Assembly (NCBI GenBank): GCA_900771185.1
Contig: CAAGND010000019.1
Location: forward strand, 1-15,695
Source: Clostridia bacterium
Lineage (GTDB): Bacteria; Bacillota; Clostridia; Oscillospirales; Acutalibacteraceae
DNA length: 15,695 bases
Direction of reading: 5' to 3'
Positions within the stretch are counted from its first letter, which is position 1. Every line of letters begins with the position of its first letter. Under the pieces are notes generated by a model, which saw nothing but the letters and a program-made list of their open reading frames with translations, did not search any database and was not told where the DNA came from. This document shows positions 1 through 7,232 of this stretch, piece after piece. A program made the position numbers and the translations under genes.

Positions 1-120
1 GCATAATAGGGATCAGTTTTGTTTTTATGTCGAAAATCTGTATATAATCTTTCATGACATATGACTTCATCATATTAAATCGCCATTGACGCATTGAAAA
101 TATCAGCCGCTGTGAGACAA

Positions 121-204
121 CGTTTTTTGCAGGAATTTTTCACTGTTTTTTTCAAATACCGTCCGTTTTTTGCTGTTTTCTTTTTGTCAGCGCACCTTTT
201 TTTA
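121..204. other. Phased T-tracts upstream of the operon promoter
   Basis: Runs of 4 to 7 T occur around 123-128, 136-140, 146-152, 166-171, 176-185 and 197-203. Their centres are about one or two helical turns apart. Such spacing is known to bend DNA and can stimulate a promoter from upstream. The sequence shows the runs; curvature and any effect on the promoter at 213-242 are inferred. No coding region is supported in 1-322. Bases 1-120 hold no gene I recognise. Confidence 0.35.
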
Positions 205-212
205 AAAAGAGC

Positions 213-242
213 TTGAAAAATTATGACAAAAATCTATATAAT
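213..242 (+). promoter_or_regulatory. Sigma-A-type promoter of the GNAT/oxidoreductase-phosphoesterase operon
   Basis: TTGAAA at 213-218 and TATAAT at 237-242 are separated by 18 bp. Transcription would start near 249, leaving a leader of about 75 nt before the start codon at 323. No other pair this close to consensus precedes the gene. Confidence 0.75.
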
Positions 243-322
243 TAAAGAGTATTTTTGTACGTTTTGTTTCAAAACAAAGCATTTAAAATCAGAATAGAAA
301 ATGTTTATTACAGGAGGAAAAA

Positions 323-2191
323 ATGGCACAGCTTAAAATGTATTGGATTCCCGGAACTCCAATTAGGAACTTTGAATTGCCCGAGGGATATTCTATCTCA
401 AACTACAAATGCGAGGCAGATAAGCTTGCGTGGTGTGATTGCTGCAAGGACGGTCTCATTGCTGATGACGCTGACGAAAGCGCTTTCTATGACGAAATAG
501 AAAAAAATCCCAACATAAACTTATTTGAGGATGTGTTCTTCCTTGATTACAACGGAGAACACATAGGTACGGTTACGGCATATGTAAACAAAAAAGAGAA
601 TATCGGCGATATGCACATGGTGGGGATAAAAACCGCTTACAGAGGTAGGGGGCTTGCAAAATACCTCAACATGATAACCCTGAATCACCTCGCCCCCAAG
701 GGTATAAAATATATCTCGCTCACCACTAATGAGTGGCGCAAAGGCGCGGTAAAAAGTTATCTGTCCGGCGGATTTCTTCCCGTCGAATACGATCTCGGAA
801 TGCAGGACAGATGGGAGGCGGTGCTTGAGGATTACGGTATCGAAAGCGTTCAGATGCTCTATGAGGATGCCTCTCCCTATAAAACGATAGTCCGTAAGAG
901 CAAATCCAAAAAGATAAAGATAGGCGTCATGGGTGCGCGCAGAGGCAGAACAATGATGGACTACTGCACTCAGGCCGGCAACGCCGAGCTTGTGGCTGTG
1001 TGCGATTTTCGCAAGGATGTGCTTGACAGTGCCGAAAAAGATTATGGTGACGGCGGCATAACCTACTATTCGGATTTTGATGAATTTATAAAGCACGATA
1101 TGGACTGCGTGGTGCTCGCGAATTATGCGAACGCGCATGCTCCGTTTGCGATCAGATGTCTTGAAGCAGGCAAAAATGTTTTGAGCGAAGTGCTTCCCGT
1201 GCAAACACTCAAGGAAGCCGTGGAGCTTGTGGAAGCCGTGGAAAGAACCGGAAGAGTATATGCGTATGCGGAAAATTATGCCTATATGCCCGCAACCAAA
1301 AAGATGAAAGAGCTGTTCAGAAAAGGTGTCCTTGGAAAATTTGAATACGGTGAGGGCGAGTATATGCACAACTGTGAACCCGGTTGGCACCGTTATACGT
1401 TTGCGAACCCCAATCACTGGAGAAATACCATGAGCGCTTTCTATTATTGCACTCATTCAATAGGTCCTCTCATCCATATAACCGGTATGCGTCCGATAAA
1501 AGTAACGGGGTTTGAAGCGCCGTTTAATGACAGAATGGCAAGAATGGGCGCAAAGGCAGGGCCTTTTGCGGTGGAGATGATCACGCTCGAAAACGGAGCG
1601 CTCCTCAAGAGCCTTCACGGCGTGGGACCCTCAAAAAATTCCATCTGGTATTCAATATACGGTTCAAAGGGCAGAATGGAGAGCGCGAGAGAAGATGCCG
1701 AGCTTGAAAAAGGAGGTGTTCGCACTCTTTATGTTAACTGCGATGAAAATGAATGTGACAATAAGTCCGAAGTTGTCAACACGGACACAGGCGATGCACT
1801 GAGCGATGGTTCGGGTGACTCCGGTCATGGTGGCTCTGACTATTACATAATGCACCACCTCGTTGAAAAGCTCAGAGGAAACCGTAATGCAGACATCGTG
1901 GATATCTATGAGGCTCTTGATATGTTCCTGCCGGGCATGTTCGCATATTTCTCCGTGCTTGCCGGCGGGGTGCCTATGGATATTCCCGATTTCAGAGACC
2001 CGGCTCAGAGAGAAAAGTGGCGTAACGACACACGCTGCACCGACCCTGAGGTGGCGGGTGATCAGCTTATTCCGAGTTACTCCAAGGGTAATCCGGATAT
2101 TCCGCAGAGCACTTATGACTATCTTGCCTCACTTCCCCCTGAAAAGGATTACAATATAGATCTCATACGTGAGCTTGAAAAAAAGGAATAA
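323..2191 (+). CDS. GNAT acetyltransferase fused to a Gfo/Idh/MocA-type NAD(P)-binding protein
   Basis: Two domains are visible in 622 residues. Residues about 65-185 form a GNAT domain: the acetyl-CoA loop appears as YRGRGLAKYL (106-115), after a beta strand carrying HMVGI. From residue 198 a Rossmann fold starts with KIGVMGARRG (199-208), followed by the Gfo/Idh/MocA substrate domain (ENYAYMP at 317-323, THSIGPLIH at 377-385). The conserved E-K-P of the family is replaced by SEVLP (288-292), so the usual lysine is missing. The start is set by AGGAGG at 312-317, five bases before ATG. It is the first gene of an operon with two metallophosphoesterases, the next start being 25 bp downstream. 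Gfo/Idh/MocA members are mostly sugar or inositol dehydrogenases; some (GH109) use NAD for glycoside cleavage. The substrate and the acceptor of the acetyl group are unknown. Fold assignments are firm, function is not. Confidence 0.9.
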   Translation: MAQLKMYWIPGTPIRNFELPEGYSISNYKCEADKLAWCDCCKDGLIADDADESAFYDEIEKNPNINLFEDVFFLDYNGEHIGTVTAYVNKKENIGDMHMVGIKTAYRGRGLAKYLNMITLNHLAPKGIKYISLTTNEWRKGAVKSYLSGGFLPVEYDLGMQDRWEAVLEDYGIESVQMLYEDASPYKTIVRKSKSKKIKIGVMGARRGRTMMDYCTQAGNAELVAVCDFRKDVLDSAEKDYGDGGITYYSDFDEFIKHDMDCVVLANYANAHAPFAIRCLEAGKNVLSEVLPVQTLKEAVELVEAVERTGRVYAYAENYAYMPATKKMKELFRKGVLGKFEYGEGEYMHNCEPGWHRYTFANPNHWRNTMSAFYYCTHSIGPLIHITGMRPIKVTGFEAPFNDRMARMGAKAGPFAVEMITLENGALLKSLHGVGPSKNSIWYSIYGSKGRMESAREDAELEKGGVRTLYVNCDENECDNKSEVVNTDTGDALSDGSGDSGHGGSDYYIMHHLVEKLRGNRNADIVDIYEALDMFLPGMFAYFSVLAGGVPMDIPDFRDPAQREKWRNDTRCTDPEVAGDQLIPSYSKGNPDIPQSTYDYLASLPPEKDYNIDLIRELEKKE

Positions 2192-2216
2192 CAGATAAGG
2201 GGGATAATAAAATAAA

Positions 2217-3371
2217 ATGGCAGGCTTTAAAAATGTTATTGCTGATTTCAGCGCAAGGCTCCCGCTGTTTTTCGGCATGAAGAGAAGCAATGACTACAAA
2301 AAGCAAACTGGGCTGCCCAGGGCGCTGAATGCGCTTATGAACAAGCAAAAAATATTATCAGAAAAAAATGAGGGTCAGGTAAGCTCTGAGAGATGGAGCC
2401 CCGATAGAGAATACAGACTTGAAGATACGGTTGTGTTCACAAAGAAAAAGAACAGAGATTTCATTGTCCTCAGTCTTACGGATGTTCATTTTTCGGATTA
2501 TGATTACCGAGCCTATTATGCCTTTGAAGGCACACTTACCATAAAACGTCTTGTGGCTGCGGTACAGCCGGACCTCATCACCGTTTCGGGCGATATCGTG
2601 TGCGGAAAATCCGATAAATACGCAATTGCGAGATTCACTGATCTCATGGAAAGTTTCGGTATTCCTTGGGCGCCCATATTCGGCAACCACGACCGTGAAG
2701 CAAACTGCGATTTAAACTATCTTGCGGATATCATGATGAAAAGTCCGCACTGCGTTATGAAAAAAGGAGACCCGTCAGCGGGTGTGGGTAATTACATAAT
2801 AAATATTGTTGAGGAAAACGATGACGGCTCTGTTGTTCCCTGTGAGTCGCTGATAATGTATTATTCACGTTTCGGCAACACGGAAAAACTCAAGTCATGG
2901 TATGCATGGGCATGCGATGGCATAAAAAAGCTCAGCGGCGGCAAGGCTGAAACTGCGCTGTTTACCCATATTCCCATAGCCGAATATCAATATGCCCATG
3001 ATGAGGCATGGGACGAGACAGCCGGCAAATGGAGAGACGGCTATAAAGCATACGGCAAGCGTAATGAAGATATCGGCGTCGACTACGATGCTGACGGCAA
3101 GCCCGTGCTCGACGGATTCTTTGATACGATCAAGGAAAACGGAACAAAGTTTTTCTTCTGCGGTCATGACCACATGAATGATTTTTCAATTGAATATCAG
3201 GGCGTGCGTCTCACCTATGTCCTCAAGCTCGGCTATGGTTCCGGTTTCCAAAAGGGTTATAACGGCGGTACTGTTATAAGCATCAAAAGTAACGGTATCG
3301 GCAGAATAACGCACAAAACAGTCTCTTACGGAATTATGAAAGACATTGTCGATATCGACACTCAAAAATAA
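2217..3371 (+). CDS. Calcineurin-like metallophosphoesterase, cytosolic
   Basis: This 384-residue protein carries the full ordered metal-ligand set of the calcineurin-like phosphoesterase fold: D-x-H at 89-91 (TDVHFSD), GD at 125-126, GNHD at 156-159, a histidine at 251 (FTHIP), and GHDH at 316-319. These residues hold two metal ions that hydrolyse a phosphomonoester or phosphodiester. The first 80 residues are basic and polar, with no signal peptide or membrane span, so it probably acts in the cytoplasm. The insert at about 160-250 between GNHD and the later histidine is the part likely to define the substrate, which I cannot read. A purine-rich AAGGGGG at 2197-2203 lies 13 bases before ATG, a rather long spacing; an in-frame ATG at 2277 is a less likely alternative. 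It is the second gene of the operon and its stop is 19 bp before the next start. Confidence 0.9.
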   Translation: MAGFKNVIADFSARLPLFFGMKRSNDYKKQTGLPRALNALMNKQKILSEKNEGQVSSERWSPDREYRLEDTVVFTKKKNRDFIVLSLTDVHFSDYDYRAYYAFEGTLTIKRLVAAVQPDLITVSGDIVCGKSDKYAIARFTDLMESFGIPWAPIFGNHDREANCDLNYLADIMMKSPHCVMKKGDPSAGVGNYIINIVEENDDGSVVPCESLIMYYSRFGNTEKLKSWYAWACDGIKKLSGGKAETALFTHIPIAEYQYAHDEAWDETAGKWRDGYKAYGKRNEDIGVDYDADGKPVLDGFFDTIKENGTKFFFCGHDHMNDFSIEYQGVRLTYVLKLGYGSGFQKGYNGGTVISIKSNGIGRITHKTVSYGIMKDIVDIDTQK

Positions 3372-3390
3372 AAAAGGAGTGTTTTTAATT

Positions 3391-4350
3391 ATGTTATTTT
3401 GCGCAAAAATAATTTCTTTCTTGCAGGCCTTTATATTTTTCATCTTTCCGTGCCTCAACTACTCTGTGAAATCGGATGATATCAAGCTTAACGCGGCTAT
3501 CATCTCGGACGTTCATATCGACACCCGGCTGCCGCTGGGCAAATACCTTTTAAAGCGCGCGTTTGTTGATATGAACGGCTGCACCACCCCTACCGATGCG
3601 GTGATAGTGACGGGCGATTTGACGAACTATGGCGATGAAGCTTCGATTATCGATTTCTTCGAGATTCTCACGGAAAACTGTGAAGCCAAAACAAAAGTTA
3701 TTGCAATGGGAAACCATGATATCGGTCACGTCAGAGATCTCGGATATACTAATCAGGAGGCGAGGGACTGGTTCCTCAAGCATCACAACAATTATCTCGG
3801 CACTGATTTTGATAAAAACTATTATAGCTATACTATAAACGGCTATAAGTTCATAGTGCTTTGCGATGACAGCGAACGCCACTGGGATGAATTTGAGATG
3901 TATGACGAGCAAATTGAATGGCTTGATGAGGAAATAGCGGAGGGCACAAAGGACGGCCTTCCGGTGTTCGTCATCTGCCATGAGCCTCTTGAGGGAATAA
4001 ACGGCCAGCCCATTGTGTGGGAGGACGGTGCTGTCAATCCGGAAAGCAGCGCCAAAATCAAGGCGGTTCTTGAAAAGTACAAAAACGTGTTCTATATATG
4101 CGGACATATGCACGAGGGCATCAACGGCAAGCTTACCGAATCGATTTTCGGATTTTCGTGCGTTGAAACTTTAAACGGCGTCACTTATGTATCTCTTCCA
4201 ACCTATCTTTTGGTAAATCAGTATGGCATTCCATGGAACGGTCTCGGTTTCCAGATGGAGGTTTATGAGGATGAAGTCATTTTCAGAGCAAGGAGCTATA
4301 TGACGTCAAAATGGTATTTGGCATATGAATTTGAAGTTCCGATTGTATGA
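3391..4350 (+). CDS. Second calcineurin-like metallophosphoesterase, membrane-anchored or exported
   Basis: This 319-residue protein has all five metal-site motifs: SDVHID (D40, H42), TGDLTNYGDE (GD at 75-76), GNHD (107-110), CHEP (H197) and GHMH (238-241). Residues 5-24 form a very hydrophobic stretch (FLQAFIFFIF) followed by a charged segment, which reads as a signal anchor or uncleaved signal peptide, so the catalytic domain is probably outside the cytoplasmic membrane. No clear lipobox is present. The ATG at 3391 is chosen because AGGAG at 3375-3379 sits 11 bases upstream; the in-frame TTG at 3346 would overlap the preceding gene and has no ribosome site. It is only distantly similar to the preceding phosphoesterase outside the motifs, so this is not a recent tandem duplication. 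It is the last gene of the operon, with a terminator about 50 bp on. The substrate is unknown. Confidence 0.88.
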   Translation: MLFCAKIISFLQAFIFFIFPCLNYSVKSDDIKLNAAIISDVHIDTRLPLGKYLLKRAFVDMNGCTTPTDAVIVTGDLTNYGDEASIIDFFEILTENCEAKTKVIAMGNHDIGHVRDLGYTNQEARDWFLKHHNNYLGTDFDKNYYSYTINGYKFIVLCDDSERHWDEFEMYDEQIEWLDEEIAEGTKDGLPVFVICHEPLEGINGQPIVWEDGAVNPESSAKIKAVLEKYKNVFYICGHMHEGINGKLTESIFGFSCVETLNGVTYVSLPTYLLVNQYGIPWNGLGFQMEVYEDEVIFRARSYMTSKWYLAYEFEVPIV

Positions 4351-4375
4351 GCAAAATGTGAGAGTTAAAAATCAC

Positions 4376-4397
4376 TTTATCAGACGAATGTGATAAA
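4376..4397. repeat. 7-bp inverted repeat just after the operon
   Basis: TTTATCA (4376-4382) and TGATAAA (4391-4397) are perfect complements around an 8-base loop. It lies between the stop codon and the main terminator hairpin. It may stabilise the 3' end of the mRNA or be an auxiliary terminator; the sequence does not decide. Confidence 0.5.
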
Positions 4398-4402
4398 ACA
4401 AC

Positions 4403-4450
4403 AAACTGACTTCGCTTTTCTGTGGGGTCAGTTTTGTTTATTGCTTTTTT
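4403..4450 (+). terminator. Rho-independent terminator of the phosphoesterase operon
   Basis: AAACTGAC (4403-4410) pairs with GTCAGTTT (4427-4434). The stem can extend inward through G-T and G-C pairs. It is followed by a T-rich tail (TTTTGTTTATTGC and then six T). It lies 53 bp after the stop of the second phosphoesterase gene. Confidence 0.8.
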
Positions 4451-4599
4451 GCATTAATTAAATAGTATATTTATTTGATATTGAGTCCGTTAATAAATAT
4501 TGCTTATAGCTTTTGAAAGCGGCAAACCTTTGTCACTCGGTATAAAGCCGAGGATTGAATTGTCCCCATGCGGCGAAAATAACCTTATATATCTTTTAT

Positions 4600-4630
4600 G
4601 AAGTTTACTTCTGAAGTTCAGGTGTATAAT
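4600..4630 (+). promoter_or_regulatory. Candidate promoter with overlapping repeat, nucleotide-sugar dehydrogenase gene
   Basis: A perfect TATAAT lies at 4625-4630, 33 bp before the start codon. The best -35 is TTTACT (4604-4609) with a short 15-bp spacer, so the promoter may need an activator. The -35 region carries a near-palindrome GAAGTTTACTTC (4600-4611) and a second GAAGTT at 4613-4618, which could be an operator. Bases 4451-4599 contain no gene; a small stem CTCGG/CCGAG (4536-4540, 4548-4552) is the only other structure I see there. Confidence 0.45.
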
Positions 4631-4663
4631 AAACATGAATTATAACCGAAAGGATGTAAAAGG

Positions 4664-5428
4664 ATGAAGATAGGGATTGTCGGTTTCGGTCATGTTGGCA
4701 CAGCGATGAAAGAACTTTTTAAGGATGCTGTCGTCTATGATAAGTATAAAAATATCGGCAGTATGCAGGAGATAAACACCTGCGATGCGGCTTTTGTCTG
4801 TGTTCCGACCCCTCAGTCTGATGATGGTTCATGCGATACTTCAACGGTAGATGAGGTGCTTTCAGAACTCAGAACCGATGTTATCATCTTGCGCTCGACG
4901 GTTCCCGTGGGTTACACAGAGAGGGTGTCTGCCGAACATCCGTCGGATATTGTTTTTCAGCCCGAGTATTACGGAGAGACGGTAGATCATCCATTTGCTG
5001 ACCTTCGCACGAGGCATTGGCTGACTTTTGGAGGGGAGCAGCAGGGCATTTCAAAGGCTATAAGGGTGTATCAGACAGTGTATAATTCCGATGTTCAGAT
5101 TTGCTGTGTTGATTCGAGAACAGCGGAACTTGCGAAATATATGGAGAACTGTTTTCTCGCTCTGAAAGTTACTTTCTGCAATGAGTTTTATGATATTGCA
5201 CAGAGCATGAATGTCAATTACGATATGCTCAGAGAAGCGTGGACACTTGACCCGAGAATCGGAAGAAGTCACACTTTTGTCTATCCTGATTCGAGAGGAT
5301 ATGCCGGCTCCTGTCTGCCAAAGGATATCGCCGCAACAGTTTATCAGGCAAAACAGCTCGGAGTGGATACGACGCTGCTTGACAGTGTTCGTGAGAAAAA
5401 TAAGATTTACAGACCGGATGTCAGATAA
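4664..5428 (+). CDS. Short UDP-glucose/GDP-mannose dehydrogenase family protein lacking the C-terminal domain
   Basis: The 254 residues start with a Rossmann nucleotide-binding motif, GIVGFGHVG (4-12). Next come the family signatures CVPTP (46-50) and STVPVG (78-83), the dimer-core helix AELAKYMENCFLALKV (154-169), and the catalytic loop GYAGSCLPKD (212-221), where Cys217 would form the thiohemiacetal in the four-electron oxidation of a UDP-sugar to the uronic acid. Usual family members have about 390-450 residues; the C-terminal UDP-binding domain is absent. The stop lies 8 bp before a strong terminator, so the short form appears to be the whole gene. AAAGGA at 4649-4654 is the ribosome site. 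It is transcribed alone, with its own promoter. Catalytic residues are present, so it may act on a small or differently bound substrate. UDP-sugar specificity cannot be assumed. Confidence 0.85.
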   Translation: MKIGIVGFGHVGTAMKELFKDAVVYDKYKNIGSMQEINTCDAAFVCVPTPQSDDGSCDTSTVDEVLSELRTDVIILRSTVPVGYTERVSAEHPSDIVFQPEYYGETVDHPFADLRTRHWLTFGGEQQGISKAIRVYQTVYNSDVQICCVDSRTAELAKYMENCFLALKVTFCNEFYDIAQSMNVNYDMLREAWTLDPRIGRSHTFVYPDSRGYAGSCLPKDIAATVYQAKQLGVDTTLLDSVREKNKIYRPDVR

Positions 5429-5436
5429 AATAAAAT

Positions 5437-5480
5437 CATCCCGTGCAGACGTCAGACGAACTGCACGGGATGTTGCTTTT
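5437..5480. terminator. Bidirectional rho-independent terminator between convergent genes
   Basis: CATCCCGTGCAG (5437-5448) pairs perfectly with CTGCACGGGATG (5461-5472), a 12-bp stem with a 12-base loop. On the plus strand TTGCTTTT follows; on the minus strand ATTTTATTTTATC follows. It can therefore stop both the dehydrogenase gene and the oppositely oriented symporter gene. Confidence 0.9.
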
Positions 5481-5491
5481 GAAAGGTATTG

Positions 5492-6991
5492 TTATTCTGC
5501 TGTTACGGCAGCGGCCTGTTTTCTTGCTTCAATCTCTTTGACCATTTCAGCCTGTTTCTTTTCGCTCAAACGGTAGAAGAGCATGGGCACAATGGTGAGC
5601 AGCATGCTCAGAGCGCCGGTGAGAACAATCATGAGCCAAAGCTTGTCAAGACCCTCGGGAGTTATAGAGCCTGCGGGGTTCTGCGGAGAAATGCCGGCCA
5701 TAGCATAGGCGATAACTCCGACAAAAGCGGCAACTGCCATGCCGATTTTGTTGATGAGAGTCTGCATTGCAAAGCAAATTCCCTCGGCTCTCTCGCCGGT
5801 TTTCCACTCAAGATAATCAACAGTGTCACCGATCATTGCATAAGTCATAACGTTGTTGATACCCTGCGGGATGCCGAGGATAACGATGCCGATAGCGCAC
5901 ACAATGAGGGCTGCGGTGCTCTTATAACCGACAAATAACATGACAAACATTGTGACTGCGCCGACAAGGTGAGAGATTATATATGTATTACGCTTTCCGA
6001 ATTTGGAAGTGAGCCACGGAACGAGAACCGAGGCTATAAGACCGCCGGGGACAACGAGTATTGTCATGATACTGTATATTCCCTCATTGTTGAGAGCGTA
6101 CTTTGCAAAGTAGAGTCCGCCTGCGCCCATGTATACGGTTCTTGCGGCGCCGAGAATACCGGAGAGAACAATGAGCATAAGCTCTCGATTTTTGAAAAGA
6201 AGTGAAAAATTATGTCCGAGGCTGGGCGGATTCTCTGTTGATGTATAGCGCTCCCTTGTGTTTTTGAAGCCATAGAAGAATGTCGGAATGGCAAGAGCAA
6301 CAAGAACAACAGCACAGATGAAGTATGTCCATTTGAGAGTTTCGGCATTCTGAGCGGAATACTGGGTGAGAAGCAGACCGTTTTCGTCCTTGTATTTCGC
6401 GGTTACGCCGGATGTTATAATGGGAACAAAGACAGTGACAATACCTGCGCCAAGGGTGCACGCAAGTCTTGCGACTGTCAGCATCTTTCCGCGAACCTCG
6501 GTGTCGTTTGTCATCGCGGTGGAAAGACCCCAGTAGGGAACGTCCGCAACCGTGTATACCATGCTCCACAGAACATATATAGCGGAGATAACTGCGAATG
6601 ATTTGGCGGTGTTGTCATAGACGGGCAGGAAGCAGAGGATTGTCATTATGGCAATCGGGAAAGCCATCCACTTGAGGTAGGGACGGCATTTGCCCCATTT
6701 AGTTCTTGTCCTGTCAACGAGACTGCCCATGATGGGGTCGTTGAGAGCGTCATAGATACGGGTGAAAAGCATGAGGTAAGCTACCGCCACAACGCCGGAA
6801 ACAGCGCCGACCTTGGAATCAATGTCAAAGAGCAGGGCGTCTGTCATGAACACCATGAGATATGAACCGATAATTGTACATATCAGGTTCTGACCGAAAC
6901 CGGTGATGCTGTAAGCAATAGCTTCTTTAGGCTGCATACCGTTGCCCGGAGTTGTGCCGAACACAGAGTGCAGCAGCTTGTTTACTTTCAT
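5492..6991 (-). CDS. GPH-family (MelB/XylP-like) sugar:cation symporter
   Basis: This is a 499-residue membrane protein of about 12 hydrophobic segments, the usual size for the glycoside-pentoside-hexuronide family of the major facilitator superfamily. Two family signatures are clear: YDALNDPIMGSLVDRT with KWGKCRP (80-104), which contains the cation-site aspartates, and GDTVDYLEWKTGERAEG (388-404) in the central loop after the second half begins. The C-terminal tail (475-499) is charged and short, with no IIA-like regulatory domain. These proteins import mono- or oligosaccharides, or glycosides, with Na+ or H+. The ribosome site AGAAGG (6998-7003, minus) is seven bases from ATG. It has its own strong promoter (7021-7049) and shares a terminator with the convergent dehydrogenase gene. 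The substrate is not predictable; an in-house sugar pathway may be encoded by the operon at 323-4350, but this link is inference. Confidence 0.92.
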   Translation of the reverse strand: MKVNKLLHSVFGTTPGNGMQPKEAIAYSITGFGQNLICTIIGSYLMVFMTDALLFDIDSKVGAVSGVVAVAYLMLFTRIYDALNDPIMGSLVDRTRTKWGKCRPYLKWMAFPIAIMTILCFLPVYDNTAKSFAVISAIYVLWSMVYTVADVPYWGLSTAMTNDTEVRGKMLTVARLACTLGAGIVTVFVPIITSGVTAKYKDENGLLLTQYSAQNAETLKWTYFICAVVLVALAIPTFFYGFKNTRERYTSTENPPSLGHNFSLLFKNRELMLIVLSGILGAARTVYMGAGGLYFAKYALNNEGIYSIMTILVVPGGLIASVLVPWLTSKFGKRNTYIISHLVGAVTMFVMLFVGYKSTAALIVCAIGIVILGIPQGINNVMTYAMIGDTVDYLEWKTGERAEGICFAMQTLINKIGMAVAAFVGVIAYAMAGISPQNPAGSITPEGLDKLWLMIVLTGALSMLLTIVPMLFYRLSEKKQAEMVKEIEARKQAAAVTAE

Positions 6992-7020
6992 TTGAGACCT
7001 TCTTTCAGCATTTTCTAATT

Positions 7021-7049
7021 ATTATAGCATGGCTGCATACTTTTTTCAA
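7021..7049 (-). promoter_or_regulatory. Near-consensus promoter of the GPH symporter gene
   Basis: Read on the minus strand, TTGAAA (7049-7044) and TATAAT (7026-7021) have a 17-bp spacer, and TGC directly precedes the -10, giving an extended -10. Transcription would start near 7014, about 23 nt before the start codon at 6991. A short inverted repeat ATCATTTGAT (7082-7091) lies upstream of the -35. Confidence 0.85.
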
Positions 7050-7111
7050 CGAAAAAACGAATAAAAATGTTAATTTTGTGTATCATTTGATGAAAAATAT
7101 CTTGCGATTAT

Positions 7112-7157
7112 GAAATAAAAATAACCTTCTGTTATTAACACTTTTAATAACAGAAGG
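7112..7157 (-). terminator. Terminator of the radical SAM gene
   Basis: A perfect 14-bp stem is formed by 7125-7138 and 7144-7157 (CCTTCTGTTATTAA and its complement) with a 5-base loop. On the minus strand it is followed by TTATTTTTATTTC. It lies 76 bp after the stop of the radical SAM gene and before the symporter promoter, so the two minus-strand genes are separate transcripts. Bases 7158-7232 hold no gene. Confidence 0.85.
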
Positions 7158-7232
7158 CTTAGTAACTTTTTGTGTTATGCGATGCAAACAACTTACCGTA
7201 TTGAAATTTTTTCACCGATGCAGAAAATGTTT

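Noticed and set aside
521..1456. 311-residue minus-strand open frame inside the fusion gene
   Set aside because: It is antisense to the fully supported GNAT-oxidoreductase coding region, has no recognisable domain and reads as low-complexity His/Ile/Arg-rich protein.
2217..4350. Tandem duplication of phosphoesterase genes
   Set aside because: The two proteins share only the metal-site motifs; lengths, inserts and N-termini differ, so they are not recent duplicates.
4509..4580. Possible c-di-GMP riboswitch before the dehydrogenase gene (contains GGCAAACC)
   Set aside because: Only one short match to the class; the GAAA tetraloop, its receptor and the later conserved segments are absent.
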